Source: Chloroflexota bacterium
GTDB taxonomy: Bacteria > Chloroflexota > UBA6077
DNA: 15,309 nucleotides
Direction of reading: 5' to 3'
Assembly: GCA_021806765.1 (NCBI GenBank)
Contig: JAJZQR010000116.1
Location: 1 to 15,309 of the forward strand
Shown: piece after piece, positions 6,128 through 13,276 of the stretch
Position numbering within the stretch: the first letter of the stretch is position 1
Layout: every line of letters begins with the position of its first letter
The notes under the pieces: model-generated
Databases searched by the model: none
Told to the model about the DNA's origin: nothing
Seen by the model: the letters and a program-made list of their open reading frames with translations, nothing else
Program-made: the position numbers and the translations under genes

Positions 6128-8674
6128 TCACTCCGGCACCAACGGCAGACTGAAGTAGAAGGTCGACCCCTTCCCCTCCTCGCTCTCGAACCAGATCTCT
6201 CCTCCGTGCTGGCGGACGATCTCCCGAGAGATGTACAGCCCGACCCCCAGCCCACCGTAGTCGTAAGGTGTCCCTATGTGAGCCCGGTAGAAGCGATCGA
6301 AGAGATGGCTCTGCCTCTCCTTCGGGATCCCCACCCCATGATCGCGAACCGAAACCACGGCCCGATCCGCCTCCCTGCGGACCTGAACCTCCACCTCTCC
6401 TCCCTGGGGAGAGAACTTGATGGCGTTGTCCAGCAAGTTCTCCAGAACCTGGTTCAACCGCTCCCGGTCCCCCTGCACGGAAACGGGATCCTTGCGAGAC
6501 ACTACCAGATGGTGCCGCGGGGCGGTCGCGGCCTTCCGGGCTACCTCCTCGGTCACCAGGGCAGTGAGGTCGATCCGCTCCGGGGAAAGCTTCACCCGCC
6601 CCCAGCGCATACCGGAGACGTCCAGGAAGTCCTTTACCAGTGCGTCGATCCGGTCGGATTGCTGAACTATAGTCTCTATAGCTCTGCGATACTTGGGAGC
6701 ACAGGCATCGGGGGTCCGGGCCAGGGTCTGGGCGAAACCCTTAATGGCCGTCACCGGGGTCTTGATCTCGTGGGCGGCAACGGTGATGAACTGGTCCTTC
6801 AGCAGATCCAGCTCTTTCATCCTGGTGATATCGCTGAGAACCTCCACCGCGCCCAGGAAACGCGCCTCGGGATCCCGCACCGGTGCCGCGCTCGCCAGGA
6901 TGTAGCGATCCCTCCGCAACCGCGCGTCGAGGACGATCTCCTCCACCCCCCGCACAACCTCGCCCCTCAGGGCCTTGGAGATGGCCAGATCCCTGCGATG
7001 GATCGGCTGCCCGTCCAGATGGCGAGGCTTCAGGGCGCTGATGTATTCCACGAGGCTCGTCACTTCACCCTGCCCGTGGTCGCCGATCATTTGCTGACCA
7101 GCACTGTTGATGAAGGTGATCTTGCCCTTGGGATCGCAGACGAAGACGGCATCGGCGATATTGGCTATGATTGCCTCCAGTTCGGCCGCACGCCGCCCGG
7201 CCAGGGTCGCCAGTTCCTGGCTCTGCAGGTTGGCCTGGACCAACTGCTCGTTGGCGCTCTTCACGCGAGAGGTGAGATCCTCCAGCTGGCGCCGGGAGTT
7301 CACCTGCTCGGTGATGTCCAGCATCAGGCTGATCACCCCCTCCACCCGGCCATTCGGGCCCCGAAGCGGCGCATACAGGAGGGATAGCTCTCTCGGGCCT
7401 GCCGGTGGTCCGAAGTCGTAGTGGAACTCGGGGATGACCACATTCTCCCCGGTCCGGTAGACCCGGTCTATGGCCTCCAGAACGGGCCCCTTTGCCAGGC
7501 CGGGGAACAGCTCGTCCACCGTACGGCCGACCAGCTCTTCCCGCTCCCTACCGCCGATCCTCTCCCGGGCCGAGTTCACCAGCACGTAACGATGATCTGG
7601 CCCCGCGATGACGGCGATAGCCACCGGGGAGTTGTCGATGACCGCCTCGGCCAGCAGCCGCCGCCGCTCGATTTCCTCGTACAATCGGGCGTTGAAGATG
7701 GCCGCAGCCAGCAGGTCGGCCAGGATCGAGACCAACTGCCGCTCCCCCGGCTCCCACCGGTGAGCGGTCCTCCTGGTGTAGCTGAGCACCCCCACCAGCC
7801 TGCCGCGCGCCAGAAGGGGCACGTCGAAGGCCGACTGCATTCCGGCGACGGAGAACATCCACCGGGTGGCGCTCGCCTTCTCCGGCATTCGCCCCAGGCT
7901 TTCCGCCGTGTGGATCCTCCTGGTGGCGGCAGTCAGGGAGGCAAGAGTGGGATCGCTGAAGGAGAGCCGCTTGACTCTCTCGGTAACCTCCGGGCTGAAG
8001 CCCTGGCTGGCCAGCAGATCCAGCATCCGCTCCTCCGGCCGGGCCACCCACACCGTGACGCCATCGGCCCCCAACTCCCTGACTGCGAGGTCCGTTGCCG
8101 TCTGGGCGATCCTGCCCACCTCCACCTCGCTCGCCAGCGCCGCCGCGATCCTGGACAGCGCCTCCTGCTGCCCCCGCGACCTCTCCAGGGCCTCGATCCC
8201 CGCCACGCTGATGGCCACCCGATGGGCCAGCAGCCTCAGCATCTGCCGATCCTGCGAGCTATAGGGAGGCCGCCCTTCGGAGGACGAGCAGACGACCAGG
8301 GCACCCACCGCTCGTCGGGCGACCGGCATGGGGGCACCCATAATGCGCCGGCAGCTGCCGGCGGTGGCAAGGCGGTCAAGGTACTGCTGAAGATCGCGAC
8401 GGAGATCGATCTCGATCGGCGGAGGTGGCCCCTCCGGGAAGCCCACCCAGGCCGCCGGGACGAACTGCCCATCCTTCTTGATGAAGGCAGCGGCAGAATC
8501 TGCACCGAAGAAGTCTGCCATCTTGCGGACCACGACCTCCAGCAACTTCTGCAGATCGACAGCTTCGGGGAGAGCAGCGCACAGGGAAACCAACAGGTTC
8601 CACCGGGAAGCCGTCTGGTTAACAGTTGCCGGCATGGCTTCACCCGAGTCTAGATTCTTGGCGGAATCCACCAT
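6128..8674 (-). CDS. Soluble GAF-GAF-PAS-PAS sensor histidine kinase
   Basis: An 848-residue hybrid-free histidine kinase with no membrane segment. Domains in order are GAF about 24-162, GAF about 168-333, PAS about 340-457, a coiled-coil-like linker about 457-500 and PAS about 500-618. HisKA (626-692) follows, with phospho-acceptor His635 in VAAHEIKTPVTAIKGF, then HATPase (about 733-848). The N box is LLDNAIKF (Asn750), the G1 box DHGVGIP (from Asp778) and the G2 box GGLGVGLYI (807-815). All key residues are present. It should be a cytoplasmic sensor of small ligands or redox state that phosphorylates a response regulator. No receiver domain or regulator gene adjoins it, so it looks orphan here. 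The start is ATG at 8674 with AAGG seven to eight bases upstream; an ATG at 8635 is an alternative. Confidence 0.93.
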   Translation of the reverse strand: MVDSAKNLDSGEAMPATVNQTASRWNLLVSLCAALPEAVDLQKLLEVVVRKMADFFGADSAAAFIKKDGQFVPAAWVGFPEGPPPPIEIDLRRDLQQYLDRLATAGSCRRIMGAPMPVARRAVGALVVCSSSEGRPPYSSQDRQMLRLLAHRVAISVAGIEALERSRGQQEALSRIAAALASEVEVGRIAQTATDLAVRELGADGVTVWVARPEERMLDLLASQGFSPEVTERVKRLSFSDPTLASLTAATRRIHTAESLGRMPEKASATRWMFSVAGMQSAFDVPLLARGRLVGVLSYTRRTAHRWEPGERQLVSILADLLAAAIFNARLYEEIERRRLLAEAVIDNSPVAIAVIAGPDHRYVLVNSARERIGGREREELVGRTVDELFPGLAKGPVLEAIDRVYRTGENVVIPEFHYDFGPPAGPRELSLLYAPLRGPNGRVEGVISLMLDITEQVNSRRQLEDLTSRVKSANEQLVQANLQSQELATLAGRRAAELEAIIANIADAVFVCDPKGKITFINSAGQQMIGDHGQGEVTSLVEYISALKPRHLDGQPIHRRDLAISKALRGEVVRGVEEIVLDARLRRDRYILASAAPVRDPEARFLGAVEVLSDITRMKELDLLKDQFITVAAHEIKTPVTAIKGFAQTLARTPDACAPKYRRAIETIVQQSDRIDALVKDFLDVSGMRWGRVKLSPERIDLTALVTEEVARKAATAPRHHLVVSRKDPVSVQGDRERLNQVLENLLDNAIKFSPQGGEVEVQVRREADRAVVSVRDHGVGIPKERQSHLFDRFYRAHIGTPYDYGGLGVGLYISREIVRQHGGEIWFESEEGKGSTFYFSLPLVPE

Positions 8675-8746
8675 TCAGCCCTTGAGTGTGCACGGTCGGT
8701 GCCAGGGGAAGGAGACGGGGGGACACGGAGACGCGGGGACGCGGAG

Positions 8747-8858
8747 AACCCAGAACTCAGAACCCAGAACTCAGCACTCAGCACTCAGCACTCAGCACTC
8801 AGCACCCAGAACTCAGCACTCAGCACCCAGAACTCAGCACTCAGCACTCAGCACTCAG
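8747..8858. repeat. Tandem heptamer array, 16 units of [AC]AC[TC]CAG
   Basis: Sixteen uninterrupted 7-base units occupy 112 bases. The variants are AACCCAG, AACTCAG, CACTCAG and CACCCAG. The array starts after a stretch of acacggag/acgcggg units (8722-8746) and ends eight bases before the stop codon of the CPBP protease on the minus strand (8866-8868). Unlike the two hairpin copies it has no inverted partner. Unit order suggests local duplication, as the pair CACCCAG-AACTCAG recurs. Confidence 0.95.
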
Positions 8859-8865
8859 CATTCCA

Positions 8866-9840
8866 TTAGTTGAGGCCCAGGTAAAGCAGAGCGAAGGCGG
8901 CGGTGTTGTTGACAGCGTGAGCGACCATGCAGGGCACTATGCTGCCGGTACGATAGTAGAGGTAGGCCAGGATGAACCCCACGGCGAAGATGGGGATCAG
9001 CGCCGCCAGGTCCAGATGAACCAGGGCAAACAGCCCGGCGCTGAAGAAGAAGGCCTGCCAGATGCCCTTCTGGTCCAGATAGGCGCGGAAGACGTACCCC
9101 CGGAAATAGATCTCCTCGACGATGGGAGCCACGACGGCACCTGCCAGCAGTACCAATGCGAACTGCCTGGGGCTGGCCCGGGTCACCGACTGGAACATCA
9201 CGCCCTGGGTCTGTTGGACCCCCACCTGACTCAGCAGGAACTCCAGCAGGCTGCTCACGGCGAACAGCAGCACGCCGTACAGCAACCCGAGAAGAAGTTT
9301 GCCGCCCAGGCCACGGAACTCCAACCCCATGGCCTTCCAGGAAATCGCCCCGGGCCGGACGACCCGCAGATATGCGACGGCCAGCAGTGCCACGTCCAGG
9401 GATATCGCCGCGACAGCTATTCCCTCTGGAGAGAAGATCCGTCCGGAGGCCGACTCCAGCTCCACCGGAACGCCGGGAAGAAACAGCGGGACAAGGAAGA
9501 AGTAGAGGCTGGCCAACACGTTCCCCACCACGACGGCCAGCCCGGTCGAGGCCAGAACCACTCTATGGGATCCGTAATCCCGAAGGGCACGATCACCCCG
9601 AGAAAAGGCCGGAAGGAGGACGTAGAGGGTCAGTCCCACCACCGCCACCAGTCCACCCAGGAGGACGAGGCTACCCCCCGCTACCGTCCCCAACTCCCTG
9701 GCAACGGGGATTTCCCCGAGGTTGAAACCGAAAAGTCCCTCCAGATTGGACAGCAGGAAGAGGATCGTTCCCAGGAGCGCGAATACCGCACCAGCCCCAA
9801 TCATCCAACCCGCTGCCCGGGTGCCGGTTCGCACAACCAT
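8866..9840 (-). CDS. CPBP-family intramembrane metalloprotease
   Basis: A 324-residue multi-pass membrane protein of the CPBP (CAAX protease and bacteriocin-processing/Abi) family. The three family motifs are present. They are EExxxR as EEIYFR (Glu242-Glu243, Arg247), FxxxH as FALVH (His275), and HxxxN as HAVNN (His308, Asn312). N-terminal hydrophobic segments at about 12-31, 55-77 and 95-120 precede the catalytic core. Members cleave prenylated or other membrane proteins or take part in bacteriocin immunity; the target here is unknown. The ATG at 9840 overlaps the nrdR stop by one base (TGATG), so the two genes should be translated together. The pairing with nrdR has no obvious functional reason. 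Confidence 0.9.
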   Translation of the reverse strand: MVVRTGTRAAGWMIGAGAVFALLGTILFLLSNLEGLFGFNLGEIPVARELGTVAGGSLVLLGGLVAVVGLTLYVLLPAFSRGDRALRDYGSHRVVLASTGLAVVVGNVLASLYFFLVPLFLPGVPVELESASGRIFSPEGIAVAAISLDVALLAVAYLRVVRPGAISWKAMGLEFRGLGGKLLLGLLYGVLLFAVSSLLEFLLSQVGVQQTQGVMFQSVTRASPRQFALVLLAGAVVAPIVEEIYFRGYVFRAYLDQKGIWQAFFFSAGLFALVHLDLAALIPIFAVGFILAYLYYRTGSIVPCMVAHAVNNTAAFALLYLGLN

Positions 9841-10292
9841 CAGCGCGCCTTCAGCAGCGTGTGAAGTTCCTGTTCGAAGGATTGGAGATCTGCGAAGGCG
9901 CGGTACACCGAGGCGAAGCGGATGTAGGCGATCTTGTCCAACGCCCTCAGCTTGTCCATAACCAACTCGCCGATAACGCTGCTGGGCACCTCCATGCCGT
10001 CTCGGGAACGGCAGGCAGTCTCCACCTCATCGACCAGCAACTCGACGGTCTCGGAGCTGATGGGACGCTTTTCGCACGCCTTCTGGAGGCCAACTCGTAG
10101 CTTGCCGCGGTCGAAGGGCTCCCGCCGGCCGTCCTTCTTCACCACCACCAGGCTGGCCACTTCGGCCTGCTCATAAGTGCTGAAGCGACGCCCGCAACGG
10201 GCACACAACCGACGGCGCCGGGTGGCGCCGGCCGTCAGGTCCCGCTTATCTACGACTTTCGTTTGATCATGCGCGCAATAAGGACACTTCAA
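9840..10292 (-). CDS. nrdR: Transcriptional repressor NrdR
   Basis: A 150-residue NrdR, the zinc-ribbon and ATP-cone repressor of ribonucleotide reductase genes. The zinc ribbon has CPYC (Cys3, Cys6) and CARC (Cys30, Cys33), with RRRRLCARCGRRFSTYE. The ATP cone starts at VVVKKDGRREPFDRGKL (about 47-63), and the C-terminal KIAYIRFASVYRAFADL is typical. The start was set at TTG 10292 because it gives the family N-terminus MKCPYC and usual length. An in-frame TTG at 10316 would add eight residues, and neither has a clear ribosome site. A strong promoter lies at 10332-10360. No ribonucleotide reductase gene is in the window, so its targets are elsewhere. Confidence 0.95.
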   Translation of the reverse strand: MKCPYCAHDQTKVVDKRDLTAGATRRRRLCARCGRRFSTYEQAEVASLVVVKKDGRREPFDRGKLRVGLQKACEKRPISSETVELLVDEVETACRSRDGMEVPSSVIGELVMDKLRALDKIAYIRFASVYRAFADLQSFEQELHTLLKAR

Positions 10293-10331
10293 GGTATTGT
10301 AAGCCAGACCACACAATGCTAAACTACCGGC

Positions 10332-10360
10332 ATCTTAGTTACCCCGCTTTGCCTTGTCAA
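10332..10360 (-). promoter_or_regulatory. nrdR promoter
   Basis: On the minus strand a perfect -35 TTGACA (10360-10355) is separated by exactly 17 bases from -10 TAAGAT (10337-10332). Transcription would begin about 30-35 bases before the TTG start of nrdR. The -35 box sits inside a palindrome. Confidence 0.65.
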
Positions 10361-10366
10361 GGCAAA
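10348..10366. promoter_or_regulatory. Palindrome over the nrdR -35 box (candidate operator)
   Basis: TTTGCCTTG-T-CAAGGCAAA is a perfect inverted repeat with 9-bp arms and a single central base. Its centre contains the -35 TTGACA of the nrdR promoter, so a bound dimeric regulator would block polymerase. It does not resemble an NrdR box. Confidence 0.5.
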
Positions 10367-10501
10367 CCTCGGTTCGCTACTGTTCCGCGCAGCATTGCAC
10401 GTCCATCTTCATCCGAGTTAGCTCTGCTGACTTTGGACTGTGCTCGCCTTCCAGGCGCGAATTTGCTGTGACGACGGTGGGTGACTGCGCGTTCAGGCAT
10501 C

Positions 10502-10538
10502 TTGTACTTGTATGAGATCATAGTATAGTGTACTATAC
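10502..10538 (+). promoter_or_regulatory. Candidate promoter and operator of the HTH gene
   Basis: Two overlapping promoter options exist. One is TTGTAC (10502) with TATAGT (10524), spacer 16. The other is TTGTAT (10508) with TACTAT (10531), spacer 17. The -10 region lies in an inverted repeat, GTATAGT-gt-ACTATAC (10523-10538). The half TATAGTGT matches one half of the NrdR-box consensus, but the other half does not. Confidence 0.45.
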
Positions 10539-10602
10539 CGCAGCCAGTATCCACTAGGGGTGCTATATTAGGGAGGACGATTTGATAGGGGAGGTAGATT
10601 CT

Positions 10603-10791
10603 GTGGAGCGGATGATGACAGTCAAAGAGGTGGCTGCGTACCTGAAGCTGAACCCCATTACGGTGTACCGGTACGCAGCTCAGGGGAAGATCCCCGGCTT
10701 CAAGGTCGGCAGTTCCTGGCGTTTCAAGAAGGAGATCCTGGACGAGTGGGTCGTCAATGAGGCTCGGCGCTACTCTTCTACCTCGGTCTAG
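10603..10791 (+). CDS. Excisionase/BldC-type helix-turn-helix DNA-binding protein
   Basis: A 62-residue MerR-like winged-helix protein of the excisionase (Xis)/BldC group. MTVKEVAAYLKLNPITVYRYAAQGKIP forms the helix-turn-helix. The wing GFKVGSSWRFKKEILDEWV is nearly the family consensus (K.G..WRF....l..W). Such proteins are small DNA-bending or transcription factors; some are phage or transposon excisionases, but many are stand-alone regulators. GTG at 10603 was chosen because GGGGAGGT lies seven bases upstream. TTG at 10582 with GGGAGG, and ATG at 10612 or 10615, are alternatives. No integrase, recombinase or attachment site is near, so a regulatory role is more likely than excision. It lies divergent from nrdR. 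Confidence 0.85.
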   Translation: MERMMTVKEVAAYLKLNPITVYRYAAQGKIPGFKVGSSWRFKKEILDEWVVNEARRYSSTSV

Positions 10792-10855
10792 CCTTCGCCC
10801 AGTTCGGTAGCAAGCCAGCGCGGTCCCACCCACCACTCTCAAGCAGATCTCGCCC

Positions 10856-10877
10856 AAAAGGCATCCCCGGGGATGCC
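10856..10877 (-). terminator. Intrinsic terminator of the minus-strand hypothetical gene
   Basis: An 18-base perfect palindrome, GGCATCCCCGGGGATGCC (10860-10877), is followed on the minus strand by TTTT. It is 69 bases beyond the stop of the gene ending at 10946. The short T-run makes it moderate in strength. Confidence 0.6.
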
Positions 10878-10945
10878 AATACGACTGTTACAGGCCCCTC
10901 ATATCCACCGTGTCGTCGGCGGATGTTCGAGGGTATTATGCTTTG

Positions 10946-11302
10946 CTATCTTCCCGCTTTCTGAGACGTCAGCTTGTTCCACAGGTCGTAGCTCGTCCTG
11001 TCCTTGGGCACCAAACGGCTATCGGAGGGCGCCACCATATCGCCTCGAGCCTTGAACTCCCCTCGCTCGGGGTGTCGCAGGTCAAGGTAGGTGGCCCCCT
11101 GCTGAAGCCGAGTCCCCTCGGGCACGATCGCCAACTGCTTCAACTCCGATGGGGTCCAGTCGGGCAGCAGATCCTGGATGTCCTTGTAGTCGTAGGCGGT
11201 TGCAGCCCCTTCCTCGAACCGCTCCCCGTCCAGACCGTAATTCTGTCCCGCCATGAAGTCGGGATTCAAGTCCCTCTGATACTCCTCGGGATGTTGGGTC
11301 AT
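10946..11302 (-). CDS. Conserved-looking hypothetical protein, 118 residues
   Basis: I do not recognise a named family with certainty. The protein is hydrophilic and soluble, with no signal peptide or membrane segment. An acidic, Tyr-rich N-terminal part precedes a compact region, KDIQDLLPDWTPSELKQLAI (about 40-59), then PEGTRLQQGATYLDLRHPER, GEFKARGDMVAP and SRLVPKDRTSYDLWNKL. The pattern of short motifs looks like a conserved domain of uncharacterised bacterial proteins. The start was set at ATG 11302, with GGAGG nine bases upstream. ATG 11311 would touch the ribosome site, and ATG 11380 lacks one. A terminator follows at 10856-10877, so it is probably monocistronic. It is divergent from the small gene at 11503. 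Confidence 0.65.
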   Translation of the reverse strand: MTQHPEEYQRDLNPDFMAGQNYGLDGERFEEGAATAYDYKDIQDLLPDWTPSELKQLAIVPEGTRLQQGATYLDLRHPERGEFKARGDMVAPSDSRLVPKDRTSYDLWNKLTSQKAGR

Positions 11303-11402
11303 CGTCGTCATCCTCCGCTGATGGCCGGCCATCGTCGCCGGCAGCTGTTGCGACAAAGGGGTGTCCGCGGCAAGATCCATACCGGGACCGGTGGCAGCTA
11401 TG

Positions 11403-11411
11403 TGCTACAAT
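11403..11411 (+). promoter_or_regulatory. Candidate extended -10 promoter
   Basis: TGCTACAAT is an extended -10 box (TG-n-TACAAT). It lies about 92 bases before the GTG start of the small gene at 11503. No good -35 box is visible 17 bases upstream, as expected of extended -10 promoters. A GGGGGT-acc-ACCCCC hairpin (11451-11465) lies in the leader. Confidence 0.4.
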
Positions 11412-11502
11412 AGAGCAAACCGACGGTTGTGCTCGCTGGGTCTTGGGCCAGGGGGTACCACCCCCGGCAAGCTCGGAAATAACTCCACCAGGAGAGTACG
11501 CC

Positions 11503-11838
11503 GTGTCATCAGAAGAGAACAGAGCAAAGCCTCAACCCAGCCGGCAGGAGAGCCATACCGCGGCCGAGCAGAACCCAGAGCAGCATCTGCAAGACGCCCA
11601 CAAGCTGTCGATCCGCCTCCAGGGCAAGCAGGGGCCGACCGGCCAGGGCGTCTGGGCCCTGATTCGAGAGGAGCGAGGCAAGGTGAAGACCCTGACCGTC
11701 TACGAGGGCACCCGCCGCGATGCTGTGATGCGCTTCTACCGCTACATCCACCCCAACGTCACCACAGCGGCCCCGGCACCCGCCCGCCGATCGGTGTCGC
11801 AACGCTCCGCCCCCGGTCCACGTCGCAGCTCGCGCTAG
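11503..11838 (+). CDS. Small hypothetical basic protein, 111 residues
   Basis: No family recognised. The protein has three parts. The first is a polar, disordered N-terminus rich in Glu, Gln and Pro (about 1-33). A likely folded core follows, LSIRLQGKQGPTGQGVWALI (34-53) then REERGKVKTLTVYEGTRRDAVMRFYRYIHPN (54-84). Last is a basic Ala/Pro/Ser/Arg tail ending in PRRSSR. There is no membrane segment. The start is GTG at 11503, with GGAGAG six bases upstream. The basic tail could bind nucleic acid or an acidic partner, but this is a guess. It is divergent from the 118-residue hypothetical gene and followed by a long hairpin repeat at 11868-11902. Confidence 0.6.
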   Translation: MSSEENRAKPQPSRQESHTAAEQNPEQHLQDAHKLSIRLQGKQGPTGQGVWALIREERGKVKTLTVYEGTRRDAVMRFYRYIHPNVTTAAPAPARRSVSQRSAPGPRRSSR

Positions 11839-11867
11839 CTACCCCACGACGACCAATACGAGGATCC

Positions 11868-11902
11868 GATTGCCCCTCTCCCTCCAGGGTGAGGGGGCAA
11901 TC
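11868..11902. repeat. Long hairpin GATTGCCCC...GGGGCAATC with CTCCCT/AGGGTG core
   Basis: The outer 9-bp stem (11868-11876 with 11894-11902) continues into a second stem, TCTCCCT with AGGGTGA, with one mismatch, one bulged base and a 2-base loop. It lies 29 bases after the stop of the small hypothetical gene. It may act as a terminator or be a dispersed repeat. Confidence 0.65.
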
Positions 11903-11923
11903 CCTGTTTCCCGAAGGACCGCA

Positions 11924-11952
11924 TTGCGGCTCCCAGAGGGGTGATGTAACAT
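11924..11952 (+). promoter_or_regulatory. Weak candidate promoter upstream of the aminotransferase
   Basis: TTGCGG (11924-11929) and TAACAT (11947-11952) are separated by 17 bases. Both boxes are imperfect. The leader to the ATG at 12104 would be about 145 bases, and I see no recognisable riboswitch in it. Confidence 0.35.
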
Positions 11953-12103
11953 ATCCCCGATCCCGGATGTGGCGGTATGCCCTTGGCGCCCTCAATTCGT
12001 CCCATGCTGTTCGTGTCCTTCGGCACCGACCACATCTGGGGAGCAGCGAATTGACGGCGCGGTCGTCCAACCGATGATGGATGAATGTAGGAGGTCCAAC
12101 AGG

Positions 12104-13270
12104 ATGGCAAAGCCCCTTTCCACGAGAATCACCAGCATGGCCGGATCCGCCACGGTCCAGGTTATGAATAAGGCCCGCGCCCTGAAACAGCAAGGGGTCG
12201 ACATCATGGACCTGGGTGGCGGCGACCCGGATTTCGATACGCCAGAGCACATCCAGAAGGCCGCCGTCCAGGCGATGGAGTCGGGTTTCACCCACTACGT
12301 GGCCAGCTCGGGGATCCCTCAACTGCGCAAGGCCATCGCTCAAAAGCTGGCGCGGGATAACGGGGTCGAGGTGGATCCGGACAAGGGGATCATCGTGACC
12401 TCCGGCGGCAAGCTTGCCCTCTACGCCACCCTGATGGCCCTCATCAACGAGGGGGACGAGATCATCCTGCCGGAGCCGGCCTGGGTCACCTACCGCCCCA
12501 TCATTCAACTGGCGGGCGGCACCACCGTTCCCCTCAACCTCACGGCGGAAAACGGCTTCAGCCTCACGGCGGAGATGCTGAAGGCAACGGTGACTCCCAG
12601 GACCAAGGCCATCGTCGTCAACTCCCCCTCCAACCCCACGGGCAAAGTGCTGACCCGAGAGGAGTTGGAGGCGATCGCCGCGGTGGCTCGGGACAACGAT
12701 CTGTACGTGGTGTCGGACGAGATCTACGAGAAGATCATCTTCGACGGCCGGCAGCACTTCAGCATCGCCAGCCTGCCGGGGATGGCAGAGAGGACTCTAA
12801 CCCTCAACGGCCACTCCAAGGCCTACGCCATGACGGGATGGCGGCTGGGCTACCTGGCAGGGCCGGCTGCCCTGGTGAAGGAGATCGGAAAGATCCAGGA
12901 GCAGACCGCTACCTGCGCTCCCTCCTTCGTCCAGACGGGTGGCCTCGCCGCCCTGGAGGGCACCCAGGAGCCGATAGCTCGCATGGCCGCCGAGTACGAG
13001 CGGCGCCGGGACTTCTTCGTCGACATGCTGAACGACATCCCCGGCGTAAGCTGCTTCAAGCCCGAGGGTGCCTTCTACGCCTTCCCCAAGTTCGATCTGG
13101 GCTTGGACTCCATCAAGGTAGCGGACATACTGTTGGAGAAGGCCCGGGTGGCAGGCACGCCGGGCTCCGCCTTCGGCGCAGCCGGCGAGGGGCACGTTCG
13201 CTTCTCCTTCGCCACCTCGCCCCAGGTCCTGGAAACGGCGGCGAAGCGGATCAAGGAGATGTTGAGCTAG
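12104..13270 (+). CDS. Class I (AspC-like) PLP aminotransferase
   Basis: A 388-residue fold-type I aminotransferase of the aspartate aminotransferase superfamily. Motifs in order are DLGGGDPDFDTPEHI (about 36-50), THYVASSGIPQLRKAIA (about 63-79) and the phosphate-loop TSGGKLALY (about 99-107). NSPSNPTGKVLTREEL (about 173-188) contains the PLP-ring asparagine, and SDEIYEKIIF (about 204-213) holds the Asp and Tyr that contact PLP. NGHSKAYAMTGWRLGY (about 235-250) carries the Schiff-base lysine near 239. Arg in GHVRFSFA (about 362-369) is the likely substrate-carboxylate contact. Cytoplasmic. The start is ATG at 12104, with AGGAGGT at eight-base spacing; the open frame extends to 11969 but the family N-terminus fits 12104. 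The exact amino donor (aspartate or other) cannot be fixed from sequence. Confidence 0.93.
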   Translation: MAKPLSTRITSMAGSATVQVMNKARALKQQGVDIMDLGGGDPDFDTPEHIQKAAVQAMESGFTHYVASSGIPQLRKAIAQKLARDNGVEVDPDKGIIVTSGGKLALYATLMALINEGDEIILPEPAWVTYRPIIQLAGGTTVPLNLTAENGFSLTAEMLKATVTPRTKAIVVNSPSNPTGKVLTREELEAIAAVARDNDLYVVSDEIYEKIIFDGRQHFSIASLPGMAERTLTLNGHSKAYAMTGWRLGYLAGPAALVKEIGKIQEQTATCAPSFVQTGGLAALEGTQEPIARMAAEYERRRDFFVDMLNDIPGVSCFKPEGAFYAFPKFDLGLDSIKVADILLEKARVAGTPGSAFGAAGEGHVRFSFATSPQVLETAAKRIKEMLS

Positions 13271-13276
13271 CGGCGA

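Larger units (their letters stand above)
10293..10602. other. Divergent intergenic region between nrdR and the HTH gene
   Basis: This 310-base stretch holds the nrdR promoter with its palindrome on the left and overlapping promoter-like boxes with a second inverted repeat on the right. Its middle (about 10380-10500) shows no gene or clear structure that I can support. A reading frame on the minus strand through here lacks recognisable protein features. Confidence 0.6.

Noticed and set aside
6104..8653. Two long plus-strand open frames of about 430 and 410 codons
   Set aside because: They lie entirely opposite the GAF-PAS histidine kinase, are rich in His, Pro, Gly and Arg, and show no protein motifs; they are antisense shadows caused by high G+C codon use.
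8747..8858. CRISPR array
   Set aside because: The units are contiguous 7-base repeats with no spacers.
10603..10791. Prophage or integrative-element boundary marked by an excisionase
   Set aside because: No integrase, phage gene, tRNA or direct attachment repeat is near; such small HTH proteins are often ordinary regulators.
10357..10857. A 166-codon minus-strand open frame across the nrdR-HTH gap
   Set aside because: It runs antisense through the HTH gene and both promoters and has no domain-like pattern or ribosome site.
11759..12757. A 332-codon minus-strand open frame
   Set aside because: It is antisense to the aminotransferase and the small hypothetical gene and shows no family features.
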